Source: Mytilus edulis
Taxonomy: Eukaryota; Mollusca; Bivalvia; Mytilida; Mytilidae
Direction of reading: 5' to 3'
DNA: 64,000 nucleotides
Assembly (NCBI RefSeq): GCF_963676685.1
Contig: NC_092354.1
Location: 17,056,746 to 17,120,745 of the forward strand
The notes beneath the pieces are model-generated. The model was not told the DNA's origin. It searched no databases and saw only the letters and a program-made list of their open reading frames with translations. Positions 10,790 to 21,129 of the stretch are shown one piece after another; positions within the stretch are counted from its first letter, which is position 1; each line of letters starts with the position of its first letter. Made by a program: the position numbers and the translations under genes.

Positions 10790-12538
10790 AGAGGGGGGGC
10801 AAGGGGGGTCCCAATAACAGCAAAACAGCAAATTGATTTGGCTCATAACAGATAACAAGGAATTAAAATCGACAAAAACAGATAACAGTAAATGAAATAT
10901 TAAAATAATTCGGTCTTTGACAAATCAGTATTTCTTATTACGATATAATCCTTTGTAATGCATTCCATTTTTTATGACTATGTTTTTAGTATTAATTTAT
11001 GTATCTAGAAATTGAATGTGTTTAAATTACTACTCAATATATTATAATATTTTTTATACGCTCGTTTACGGAACGTATTATGGTATACTGTTGTCTGTCT
11101 GTTGTCAACATGTTGGACATTAACTCAAAAACTCTTTAACCATTTGCATTAAACTTTGAGGAATTGTTTATATCTATTGACGTGAGCTCCCTTTTTTTTT
11201 TTTTTTTTTTTTTTATAAATTTTAGATTTTAAGTTTCTGGGTAATGGGTTTTTATTCAATAAAATTGGTGTTTTTTTCAGTTTTCTGATAATATCTCAAA
11301 AATGCTTTCACAAAGCAAGGAATTTTGGTGAATTGTTTATATCTATTAACATGAGGTAACTTTCAATTTTTATAAATTTTAGATTTTACGTTTCCGAGTT
11401 AACAGGTTTTATTAATTAAAAAGGTGTGATTTTCCAGTTTTCAGACATTAACACAAAAATGTTTTCAGCAGTTCTCATGAAACGTTGGTGTATTGTTTAT
11501 ATATATTGACTGAAGCTCCCTTTGTTGCTAATAAAAAAAGTGACCTAAAAGAGTTTGAATATTCTGACTTTTTCTAAATGACCATTTAATGAGGTGTGTG
11601 AATTTTTCTTAATAAAACTATGAGGCAAAGTGGTATATAGGGTAGAAAAATCAAAAGCACCAATTATAAGCATGCAATTTATCAAGTACTTTGAACGAAT
11701 TTTGACACTCTAAAAGCAATTTATTCCACTATTTTCAAAGGCCTTATTTGAACAATTTTTTATCAGCTGAGGTTTTTGATTGTACCAAGTGTACTAGTAA
11801 GTAGAATACATAGTTTAGTAGGGAAACAATGGCTTGAAACGAAATAAATCTTTGTTTGTAATGAGTTATGTGCAGCTTCGGACCCAAGAACATGGTTGGA
11901 ACTTTCATTGTACAATGCATTTGGTTCTGCTTTGAAAAGAATTACAGAGCTGAGTCTATGTACCATATTATATAAAAGGTTAAGTGGTTGTTAGGACCTA
12001 GTCATTAATTGAGATCCTTGTCAGATATTCCTGGCCATATGTTTTCCTTTTTGTCATATTAAGAATTGTTTTAATTTAATATGTTCGTACGGAAAACAAG
12101 GAACATTATTCTCATACAAAAAATTAAGATAATTCTAAATACACATTCATAAAAAAAAATGGAATTTATTACAAAGGATAATCATAAGATATACTTGAAT
12201 TGTCCTGGACCTCACTTCTGTGATGGGTATATGTTAATGGCATCCTTCTCTGAATACAGGACAAACATATTAGTAGTGGTAGACCCCAATGGCCAAAGTT
12301 CTTCAATTTATACCGAATATTGACTGTCAAAAAAAATGCTAACATTCCAATTTTCAATAACAGTTAACAGCAAATACATTATCACAATAACAGATAACAA
12401 AAAAACTAAAAGCCCAATAACAGCTAACAAAGAATAAGACAATAACAGCTAACAGCAAATATATTTTCAAAATAACAGATAACAAAGAATTAAATTGCCC
12501 CATAACAGCATAACAGTTAAACCCCTTGCCCCCCCTCA
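10790..12538. mobile_element. Non-autonomous TTAA-target DNA transposon (Kolobok/piggyBac-like)
   Basis: The element is flanked by TTAA at 10786-10789 and 12539-12542. Its ends are inverted: GAGGGGGGGCAAGGGG on the left matches the complement of CCCCTTGCCCCCCCTC on the right. Removing it rejoins the LINE frame across SNFNFCSLSWHFC, so it inserted into a LINE. The inner ends carry many ATAACAGATAACA-type words (about 10810-10890 and 12360-12515). No transposase was recognised. The interior holds a family E tandem core (11052-11660). Confidence 0.85.
11052..11660 (+). mobile_element. Pearl/Helitron-like tandem-core element, family E, copy 2
   Basis: The head shares ACGTATTATGGTATAC with 4914-4929. 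A short CTGTCTGTTG stretch and three degenerate units follow, each with a TGTTTATATCTATTGAC-like word at about 11165, 11332 and 11494 (periods about 165 bp). A T-run of about 24 lies at 11190-11213. The right end is not defined. It lies inside the TTAA-target element. Confidence 0.55.
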
Positions 12539-12841
12539 TTAAAGTTTGACATCATATGATAAAGGAGTGATATATTGTTAATTTTCCAAGTTTGTTTATT
12601 AATAAGTATTTGCCAAGTCTTTTTAGTACATTTAGTTGTCTGGATGCTTTTTTGCAGATGTTTGATATATGCGTGTTGAAATTTAGTCAATGGTAATGCC
12701 TAATAGTTTGACCTCTTTTCACATTTTATTTTGTTACCTGCTAGATCAAATGTAATGTTTTTGCCCATTGTTTTTTTGCCAATTGCCAAAGCTTGAAATT
12801 TTTCAGAGTTTGTTATTCCTTTAGCATGTTTAGCAATTGAG

Positions 12842-13170
12842 GTTGCATTACACAATAAAACTTATCAGACATGCATGATGACACGAGGTCCCATAAAAAA
12901 TTGCACAGGTTAATTATTAATAAAATAAGAACTTGATGTAAATCGTGTTTTCATGATCCTAACTAAAAAATGTAATTATAAGTACTAAATGCTTCTTTGT
13001 ATAAACTTCATAGGGTTGTAAAAGCGTTGACCGTGCGCACATTTTTAGAATGAAGCGCGGAATGAAGCGCTTAGGCGTTTCATACAAAATGTACTTTGGT
13101 CAACACTTTTACACCCCAATAAAGTTACAAAATTACATGAAAAAGAAGCATTCAATTCTTAAATGTGACA
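12842..13170 (-). mobile_element. Palindromic-headed MITE, copy 1
   Basis: In reverse complement this matches 58703-59060 over its length. Its first ~150 bp is an imperfect palindrome: GTAAAAGCGTTGACC on one side, GGTCAACACTTTTAC on the other, with GAAGCGCGGAA-type sequence between. The tail shares CATGATCCTAACTAAAAAAT-like text. In the second copy it interrupts a family D element, so it is mobile. No coding capacity. Confidence 0.7.
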
Positions 13171-14100
13171 TGTGTGCCAATAAGAAAACTCTCCTTCCAA
13201 GTTAGGGCCTATTTGTAATGCATGAAAAGTTAACAATTATCATGGTTTAAGGTTGAAATAGTTGAAATAATTATGACATCTGACCGGTAAGGATATTTTT
13301 TTTTTCTGGAACAGTCTCTTTATTATAATTTGAACTATTTGACTTATAGTACTAAAGTATAGCCTTCAATCGGCCTTTTCCACAATTTAAGCAAAAATCT
13401 ATTTTTACGTTTCCGCATTTTTGTGCATTACTTTTCCGAAAAAAAAGGCCTTACATGTATATAGCTGACTAAGTGGTATGGGTTTTTTTTTTTATTGTTG
13501 AAGGTCGACCTGTGACCTATAGCTGTTAATTTCTGTGTGATTTGGTCTCTTGTGAAGAGTTATCTCTTTGATATCATACGCCATCTTTGTTTTTGGAAAG
13601 ATAAGAACTTGTTCTAAATCTTTACTTAGGCACCAGCCTCCCTAACAACAGGACAGGTTAGCTACTGTTACTAAATGTATTCACACTGAAATATAGTTCC
13701 CTATGGTTCTGATGTATGTGCACATAATACACATATAAACTGAAAAAACTGGGTATATTATTGGAGCAGTTCATTCAAGAATGTATATCATTAAGGTGTG
13801 TTGATGTGCAGGCTTTTAAAAAACATTTTGATTAGGTAACTGGGTATTGATTCAACTAGTATGATTGACAACTGTCATTATCACTAAACAATCAGAGACA
13901 AGGTGAACCTTTAATTACAATGCCCCACCTCCTAAACTGCCAATCAAATTGACCACATTTACCTATCAACCTCAGTTTACATAATTATACAGACCACTCA
14001 GTATAATTCTTAATACACAAGTATTTGACCTCATAATTGAATACACAAATGTGTATATTAGATGTTTGATATTTATAAGGATGATAGATTTATTTATTGC
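13171..14100. other. Intergenic DNA with a repeat relic
   Basis: No gene is seen. 13460-13590 is a minus-strand relic of the GATGTGGTATGATTGCCAATG repeat family (GTTGAAGGTCGACCTGTGAC, then GGTCTCTTGTGAAGAG). The rest is unremarkable AT-rich sequence. Confidence 0.5.
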
Positions 14101-14239
14101 CAGGGGCGTAGCTAGAACGAAATGATGTGCAAGCAACTACTGCCGAGCGGAGCGAGGCGAAAAAATTTTGGGACCCTTTTATGCAGATTTTTTTTTTTTT
14201 TCGGTTTGCGGTCATAGGACGGTTAAAAGAGGAGCTACA

Positions 14240-14775
14240 TGTAGAAAGGACTTATAAAGATTCAAGATTCAAAGTTTTATTGCCATATAAACTTTACAGT
14301 TTGTGACATAATATAACAACAACAAAAAACAAATAAAGACAATAACTAAGTAACTCAATATATATACACAAATTCAGGTAAATATTAAAGGGTCCCCTGT
14401 CCTCAGTTCCATTGACTTTTTTATAAAGGATCCTAGTTTATTCACTTGTGTTGGTGTTGATGGGTTAAGTATATATATAACTTTGTCATTGTCAGTGAGA
14501 TTAGCAAATGAATTACTTTCTCTGTTAATGCAATCAAAATATGTTAATCTAATATTTGAATTATGAGAACAATTTATTAAGAAATGTTTCTCATCATCTA
14601 GTACTTTGCATTTTTTGCAAAGTCTCTCTTCGCGAGGAATTTTAAAATGCCTCCCTTTTTCAATTAATAATGAATGGTCACTGATTCTAAGTTTTGTAAT
14701 TAATTTTCTAAATTCAAAGTTTGGGTTAGAGAAGTAAGGTTTGATCAATAGATTTGGCTCAAGTGCTTTATAAAA
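14240..14775 (-). mobile_element. 5'-truncated LINE 3' end inside the hAT copy
   Basis: Reading on the minus strand, the C-terminal codons of a LINE ORF are followed by a 3'UTR and a GAATCTTGAATCT tail at 14258-14272. The flanks TTTATAAAG and TTTATAAG are the likely target duplication. The corresponding place in the second hAT copy (near 45805) reads straight through TTTATAAG, giving an empty site. The C-terminal frame (14374-14748) has a zinc knuckle, CKKCKVLDDEKHFLINC, and matches the LINE at 26713-28540. Confidence 0.8.
14374..14748 (-). pseudogene. LINE ORF C-terminal fragment with CCHC knuckle
   Basis: The 124-codon frame contains RKLITKLRISDHSLLIEKG, then FKIPREERLC and the knuckle CKKCKVLDDEKHFLINC. 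The same blocks appear in the LINE near 28040-28210 and at 62560-62690, so this is the conserved C-terminal knuckle of one LINE clade. There is no RT domain; the fragment is the result of 5' truncation. Confidence 0.8.
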
Positions 14776-14899
14776 ATTTAATTTACTTTTTACAATTTAT
14801 GAATGAAAACTATTAATTAATCTTCTGAATAGAGTAAATAATGGTAAATTGAATACATAAACAACACATTTTTGTGATACCGAAATTACTCAAAATTGT

Positions 14900-15530
14900 C
14901 CAAAATCTGCTCTTCGGGTCTAGGCAGAAACGAACTTCTCTATTACTTTGTCAATATTAACACTGAATTCCCGATGAATATGCAGTAATGCCTAAGCGAT
15001 GATAACCTGTCGTTGTTCATTGTTGATCGTACATTTGCAAGTTTCCAACAGACGTAGTACCTTGATATATCTCCACGGTAGCACTCGCGAGGTGTTATAA
15101 ATCAGCGTACGTGTTCGCCATCGAGCGACCTCCCAGTTGAATTCGTCAAAATTACATGCCAGGTCAGTTTCGTATGTCTCAGAGATTTCTTCGTTTGTTA
15201 TATTTCCAACAACACAAGGAAGCAGATACGGCGCAAAGAAGCGATTTTCTAATAATACCAGACGCGACTCCACTCTTCAGTTTCATTATCATATGGTCTA
15301 TGAACGCAAAATATAATGAGACTTTCCAATACTGTTTTGGCGTGTTTGCAGGGTGATTGGGTCTTGTTGTCTGTCGAACACATCGCCTCAGGATCTGATA
15401 AATTTAATGCCGATTGGAACATCTCATTCCAAACAGATAAACCGTACTCCGTAAAATGTGCTCCGAAACTACATGTCTTAGACTGAGTATAACAAATTCA
15501 AATCTTGTAAAAGATACAAGTTACTGTCCG
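14900..15530 (-). pseudogene. hAT transposase fragment
   Basis: Minus-strand frames contain CVRQTTRPNHPANTPKQYW, YFAFIDHM and, after a frameshift, RFFAPYLLPCVVGN, ETYETDLACNFDEF and WEVARWRTRT. This order matches the region upstream of the dimerisation domain in hAT transposases (the P52rIPK/zf-MYM-like group, from memory). The same peptides occur in the second copy. The frame is broken by shifts and stops, and the N-terminal zinc finger and the dimerisation end are missing. Confidence 0.75.
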
Positions 15531-15730
15531 ATTTTGTCGATCTCCAATAAAACTTTTATTTTGAAACCAAATGCCGTTATTTAATAACATTTCATTATTC
15601 AAAAAAAAAGTGGCAACATATGTGTTTCCTTTAATCATTTAATTTATATTTTTATTTTGCCATATTTTTTTTTTATGCCGAATCGATGTGCACGCAACTG
15701 CGTGTTAGCGTATATGCAGCTACGCGCCTG

Positions 15731-16724
15731 ATTGCCAATTACTTTTGATCTACATTTATTTTACATAAAGTGATTCTGTAAATTATATCTGAAAGATAAA
15801 TGATTAATGGATTAACAAGATCTTAAAAAAATGAAATATGAATATAAATATGAATAAATAAAAGGTATACAAGTAAGGCCTATAATTTACATGATAAATT
15901 TCCAATAATCATCTGTAATTAATCAACAATTAAATTAGTACACTTTTATTATTAGGAATTGGCTTGAAACAGTTTAAAAAATTTAAAACTTTTAATTATA
16001 ACAAACCATTGTTTATTAGTTTATTTCACATCAATCATGATGTCTATTTTTGTCATTTGAAATTTTATTAGAAGTGAATATATATTTTTGCAATCATGAA
16101 AGAATCCACATTTTAATAAGATAAGTTTTTTAATTGGTTTACGTTGAAAAAGTACATTTTCAATGCCCTGTGTTGAAAAATACGTTAAACATGTTAAAAA
16201 TTGATCAAAAGGCACTCTAAAACTTTTAATCTTCAATGCCCTATAACCTCTGTTTCAACTTACAAAATTCCCAATGACAACATTTTTCATTTTTTGTTGT
16301 TGACACTTTAAAGTTTTAAGGCTGTTGGTCCAGATTTATGTCTTACAAGGATTTGCATTTTTTTGTGTTTTTGAAACATGTTCAGAACCGGCAACATAAT
16401 TTCGATAAGATATAAACTGCAGTTTAAATAAAATTGTGCAAATTAAGAGACCCATATTATTTAATTTGAGCTCATTTTATCCTCATACTGGAAAAGCAAG
16501 TTTCCGTCTAAAGACCTGCTGTAAATGTAATTTTCAGCAATAGTGCTTTATAAATGTTCATTTTCCCCCACCATACCTTAATATGAAATAATTCAAACTA
16601 CTCTTCTTATCTTTCCATGAGTGATTTCCATCACTTTGATTATATCAACCCTTACAAATAGTTTTTTTGTTTGAATTGTTTCACACTTTTCATGTCAGCC
16701 TTTTCTATATATATATAATATACT
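15731..16724. other. AT-rich intergenic DNA, no gene seen
   Basis: No coding, RNA or repeat structure that I can support; the 71-codon minus frame at 16021-16236 has no recognisable features. Confidence 0.55.
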
Positions 16725-17605
16725 AGAACACACCCGTGATATCGCGGGTCTGTGACTGAATTAAAGTATATAACTATGCGCAAGCCTTATTTTAGTATTA
16801 GTATTGACATCTGATAAAGTCATGCCGATTATAAGATACACAGTTTTCTCTGCTTTCAAATCGTTCTGTTTGAACCCTTTGAACTGGAACTTATAAATTA
16901 TTGGTACATTTGTAATATTAATTATTTGGAAAACAAAAGGTCCTGGAATGGAGTATTTCTTAATCAACAGCATTGTCCTATATTAGTTATAATAAAGCTG
17001 AATTCTTTGATTCGCTGTTTTACGTCATGCCCGCTAACAAATTGAAAACTGTACGCCTTATTTTTAGTCCAGATTTTTAGTATTCGTATTGTTATCTTAG
17101 AAAGACTTACTGATTAAAATACTACAATAGGTAACAATTTGACAATTAAGTAGTGTGACCCTGTGAAAATGAGTCTGACCCGTGTATATAGCATATTAAT
17201 CATGAATACACCGTTTGGTGGTGCGCCTGTCATATGCGGAACGTAGGAAGCAGGACAAGTCGCCCCACTGGCAAGTCGCCCCACACCTGATCGCCCCACT
17301 TAAACCCCACTGGCAAGTCGCCCCATACCTGATCGCCCCACTCTTGCCAGTGGGGCGACTTGTCATGGATTCGGAACGTACAGATAAGGTAATAGGTAAC
17401 AGGTGAATATACTATTGGTATCGGTATCGGACTCGACCCGGAATTTCCTAATTATTCGCAATATTAATTACGCGGAAAGCAAAAGAGCCTGGAGTGGTGT
17501 AATTTTTAATCTACACCTGTGTACTATATTAGTTATATATAAAGTTGAATTCTTTGATTCGTCGTTTTTACGTGATGACGGCTGACAAATTGGACCTCGT
17601 AATTT
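16725..17605. repeat. Diverged tandem duplication (~500-bp unit)
   Basis: The block from 16905 to 17055 (AATATTAATTATTTGGAAAA ... GAATTCTTTGATTCG) recurs at 17460-17595 with roughly two-thirds identity. The left part has the palindromic string GTGATATCGC within CACCCGTGATATCGCGGGT. A small word element (17253-17366) is inserted between the two copies. Confidence 0.6.
17253..17366. mobile_element. 113-bp inverted-repeat element with GTCGCCCCA words
   Basis: The ends ACAAGTCGCCCCACTGGCAA and TTGCCAGTGGGGCGACTTGT are perfect inverted repeats of 20 bp. Between them CAAGTCGCCCCA and CTGATCGCCCCA alternate as a tandem of about five words. It can fold into a long hairpin. The 61-63 codon frames on both strands only reflect the word repeat. 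Confidence 0.8.
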
Positions 17606-18008
17606 TAGTATTATAGATATATATATGAGGGGGATAGGAGGGGTTCTGATCCCAAAATCCCGGGCTTAAAAACACGAAATCCAGAGGTCCAATCCCCTTC
17701 ATATATAAACGACTTTACAGTACAACACAAAACACGCCCAAAGTTTACCTGTCTAACAGATGATGCATAGATTAAAAATAAAGATGCGGAAACGGAAATA
17801 AACTTTTACAAAATCAATGCGGAAAACAGTACTGCAAAAATGTGGAAAAGTGGAAATTTTTATGCAGAATTGTAGTGCCAAATTGCAGAAACGTAAAACG
17901 CCGCTTCAATCATGTGAACACTGAGCCTTGTAATTAATGTTGACATTTACATATGTACATGTACCAGCATTCTTGTCCTTCATGTCCTATGAATAAAAAA
18001 GGTGTGAG

Positions 18009-18309
18009 GTATATAAATGGGGTAGTAAGCATATATATATGCTTCTTTTACAAGATTCAGAATTAGAATTAGTCAAACCAAGAAGATGTGAGGTACATGT
18101 ATACACCAATGGGACAGTACATCATATGGTTAATGTACAAAGAGGCTTCTTTTTCATGTTGTATATATAGTAGAATTACATATTAAAACATACAGATGCA
18201 TTATTTAAAAATAAGGAATGTCAAAATAGATGTGCTATATATATATGATAAAAGTGTAAATTGCAGAAAGGTATCAAAATATGTCTTTATATTTGTTTGT
18301 TCCTTGCAG
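18009..18309 (+). promoter_or_regulatory. Upstream region and splice acceptor of zinc-finger gene 1
   Basis: A pyrimidine stretch and TCCTTGCAG (18301-18309) form a good splice acceptor directly before AGTTGTACAAG. The same acceptor-plus-exon start is found at 38861-38841 (-) and, with changes, at 63730-63715 (-). TATATAAAT at 18010-18018 could be a TATA box, but the true promoter and 5' exon may lie further upstream. Confidence 0.5.
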
Positions 18310-18336
18310 AGTTGTACAAGTCAAAGAACTTACATA

Positions 18337-19210
18337 ATGGAGATAAACATTGACAATAAGATGTCAGAGGGAGAAGAGGATTTAGTCACGACCAATGGTA
18401 CTCTACAGAGACACATAAACACACAGACTGGTAAAACACGTCATAAATGTGATGTGTGTGCTAAAGAATTTTCTCGAGATAGTCACTTAAAGAGACACTT
18501 GAGAACACATACTGGCGAAAAACCTCACAAGTGTGATGTTTGTTTTAGAAAATTTAGTCAAAGAAGTTACTTAAAAGGACACATGAGAATGCATACTGAC
18601 GAGACACCTTATGAATGTGATGTTTGTTTTAGAAAATTTACACAAAGTAGTCACTTAAACAGACACGCGAGAACACATACTGGCGAAAAACCTCACAAGT
18701 GTGATGTTTGTTTTAGAAAATTTACTCAAAGAAGTTCCTTAAAAACACACATGAGAATGCATACTGGCGAAACACCTTATAAATGTGATGTTTGTGCTAG
18801 TGAATTTTCTCGAAGTGATGACTTAAAGAAACATGTGAGAACTCATACAGGTGAAACACCTCATAAGTGTGATGTGTGTGGTAGAGATTTTGCTCGTAGA
18901 AGTAACTTAACGGCACACATGACTACACATACTGGAGATAAACCTTATGACTGTGATGTATGTGGTAAAGGGTTTAGTCAGTCTAGTAATTTAAAGATAC
19001 ACATGACAATACATACAGCTGATAAACTGTATAACTGTGATGTATGTGGTAAAGGGTTTAGACTGCTTGGTAATTTAAAGGCTCACATGAGAACACATGC
19101 AGGGGATAAACCTTATGACTGTGGAGAATGTGGTAAAGGATTTAGTCGCCTTCGTTATTTACAATTTCACATGAGAACACATACAGGTGAGAAACCTTAT
19201 GACTGTGATG
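18337..19210 (+). CDS. C2H2 zinc-finger protein 1 (incomplete: assembly gap)
   Basis: Start chosen at 18337 (MEINIDNKMSEGEEDLVTTN), because the longer frame runs back through the splice acceptor at 18308-18309. Nine complete C2H2 fingers follow in tandem, each 28 residues (84 bp) with linkers of HTGEKP, HTGDKP or HTGETP type; a tenth breaks off at the 100-N gap. Typical finger: [20 protein letters not shown] with the final H. No KRAB, SCAN, BTB or ZAD domain is seen before the fingers. It is likely a nuclear DNA-binding protein; the target is unknown. Sequence after the gap has no finger and is probably 3'UTR. Confidence 0.85.
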
Positions 19211-19310
19211 NNNNNNNNNNNNNNNNNNNNNNNNNNNNNNNNNNNNNNNNNNNNNNNNNNNNNNNNNNNNNNNNNNNNNNNNNNNNNNNNNNNNNNNNNN
19301 NNNNNNNNNN
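19211..19310. other. Assembly gap of 100 N
   Basis: Exactly 100 N interrupt the tenth zinc finger. Round-number gaps are usually arbitrary, and collapse of tandem 84-bp finger units would be a natural cause, so the true number of fingers in gene 1 is unknown. Confidence 0.98.
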
Positions 19311-20279
19311 AATTAAACTGATTGAAAGAGTGTCTTCATCATATGAACATCAGACACAATCCTTCCCGTTAGGGGTTTTGTATTGTACCATCATAACATA
19401 CATGAGAAGAACATAACCGCGTCATGCCAAAAACTAGTTTTTAAATAAATGTGTTTAGTTCCGATGCAAAGACCCTATAAGTGAAACAGTATTAACGCCA
19501 AAATATGCAATCTTTCATGACCTGACAACAGTATCGTAACTATATCCCTTCTTAAAGTCTATTAAAAGGTTTTCTTAACTTCTGAGGTGAACAAGTATAG
19601 TTGACTTAAGAACTATACTTTTAGGTTAAATTCCGAAGGGGAAAACGATTATTATGCGCCGTGTTATGTACATGTAGGTCTGCGCATTCCATAGTCAAGA
19701 GATTGTAATTTAGTGCTTGCCGTTTTATTGATGCAGTACATATTTGTTTTTCGTTCACTTATGCCGATACTTTTCTCGATGGTAATGTGTGGCATAAGTC
19801 ATTTTGGGGCCTTTTTAACATGTTATGCGGCATGGGCTCATTGTTGAAGGCCGTATGGCGACACATAGTTGTTAATTTCTGTGTCATTTGGACTCTTGTG
19901 GGGAGTTGTATCATAGGCAATCATACGATATCTTTTTTTTTTGTATTTAGAAACTAACTATTAGATATTTGAACCTATGAACATCGGAAAACAAGTCTTA
20001 ATTTGACGTTCAATGCGGGAAATCTAGTCATGAACATAACGTCATGGAATGCTAAATAACGGAAACGTGTGAACTAGCAATAAATTATATGTTGATCCAT
20101 TCTTTCGATGGTTTCATGTGTATAGAGAGTTGTACTCTCGCACAAGGGAGTATATTATTGAAGTGAATTATCAAGTCGAAGTTCGCACTTACAAGTAAGC
20201 GTGTTATGATTTTATAAATAAGACGTTTAACTAGCCAAACAATTTTATTACGTATGACGTAAATACAGAGGTGTTTCTT

Positions 20280-20455
20280 TCATAAAATTGGCTCTTTGTG
20301 TTGAAGTTTTAAGACTCTCCAAATCCCAAATTATGAAAAACCACGTTATACAGAATCGAAGTACTCATAAAATTGGCTATTTGTTTCAAATCTTCAACCT
20401 CTTCATCATAAAATTGGCTTTTTGTTTCAAGTCTTCAACCTCTTCAAATCCTCAA
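20280..20455 (+). repeat. Short imperfect tandem repeat (CATAAAATTGGCT)
   Basis: The phrase CATAAAATTGGCT(C/A/T)TTTGTTT(C)AA followed by TCTTCAACCTCTTC occurs at about 20281, 20367 and 20406. It accounts for the 63-codon frame there. Confidence 0.7.
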
Positions 20456-20837
20456 ATTAGGGAAAACTATCTACCGTAACTATCAACCAAGTTGCATAAT
20501 TTCCAGCTGTATTGTCGATCTCTGAAATAAAATTAAACTTTTTTTTACTTTTTCTTGCTTGAATTATACCATACAGTTATAGAGTCAATGCATTGTATAA
20601 CTTGCTTTGCGGTATGGGTTTTGTTCATTGTTTGCTGTGGTTAAAAGAATATTGGTGTCATCTCTAGTATAAAGGAACAATTTGGTGCAAACTCGTGGGG
20701 ATTTTTTTAACTTACTCATAGTGTCTGACCGTTACGTTATGTGTATTGACATCATTCCTAGTAAAAGAATATTGTGGCACAAACTTATTAAAATATTCAA
20801 ACTTGCACACAAAAGTTGTGTGTACTGAAAACATCTC

Positions 20838-21081
20838 TAATAAGGGACAACATCAAACGTTCAATGTAGGTTAAAAAAAACTTCAATTCATATTTTTTTC
20901 CCTTGCCCACCTACCCCCCTTTTTTATTAACCTATTGACCAATAAGGATAAATATAAAATCGATGGCAATTAACAACACTTGCAGTTATTTTTACCCCCC
21001 CCCCCCTTCACCCCTCCCCAGACTATTTGAATTAAGTTTTTTTTATTCTTCATTGATTTTTGTAAGTCGCCCGCCCCTAAC
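20838..21081. mobile_element. Degenerate Harbinger-like MITE relative
   Basis: The left end (GGGACAACATCAAACGTTCA) and the inner right part (GAATTAAGTTTTTTTTATTC) match the MITE at 23444-23621. The right terminus is decayed, and a C-run of 15 lies at 20995-21007. It lies downstream of exon 3 of the dermatopontin-like gene, probably in its last intron. Confidence 0.5.
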
Positions 21082-21129
21082 GTAACAATTTGATATCCTA
21101 TATATATTCATTGAATTTTCTAAACTTAC

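Larger units (their letters stand above)
8518..12842 (-). mobile_element. Degraded LINE (Jockey/CR1-like), split by two later insertions
   Basis: On the minus strand I can follow the C-terminal half of a LINE ORF2. Around 12845-12543 the frames include KEVKLLGITI and ASRQLNVLKRLGKYL. At 10785-10360 comes WHFCSEANTTKMEKVQERAL and later LPNHFRTETSFTQFK. At 8868-8830 a cysteine-rich end (ICHCNACA, then stop) is followed by a 3'UTR with an ATTGAATTG-type tail at 8513-8530. The reading frame is interrupted by frameshifts and stops. The pieces are separated by a TTAA-target element (10790-12538) and a TTTGCCGCAA element (8875-10350). Confidence 0.75.
14101..15730 (-). mobile_element. hAT-5-like DNA transposon relic, copy 1
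   Basis: The ends are inverted (CAGGGGCGTAGCTAG... on the left; ...AGCTACGCGCCTG on the right) and are flanked by the 5-bp direct repeat ATTGC (14096-14100, 15731-15735). The transposase remnant reads on the minus strand. A second copy in opposite orientation lies at 43188-45961 with its own 5-bp duplication, AGTAC. The CAGGGGCG ends, transposase similarity and 5-bp duplications fit the hAT-5 type. A LINE 3' fragment is inserted at 14240-14775. Confidence 0.85.
19311..21129. other. Region between zinc-finger gene 1 and the dermatopontin-like gene
   Basis: No exon could be recognised, although the missing last exon of the dermatopontin-like gene should lie on this side. 19800-19950 is a minus-strand relic of the GATGTGGTATGATTGCCAATG repeat. 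20280-20455 repeats CATAAAATTGGCT...TTTGTTTCAA three times. 20838-21081 is a degenerate relative of the MITE at 23444-23621. Confidence 0.5.

Noticed and set aside
18196..18336. Earlier start for zinc-finger gene 1
   Set aside because: This stretch runs through the splice acceptor TCCTTGCAG shared with paralogues and has intron-like composition.
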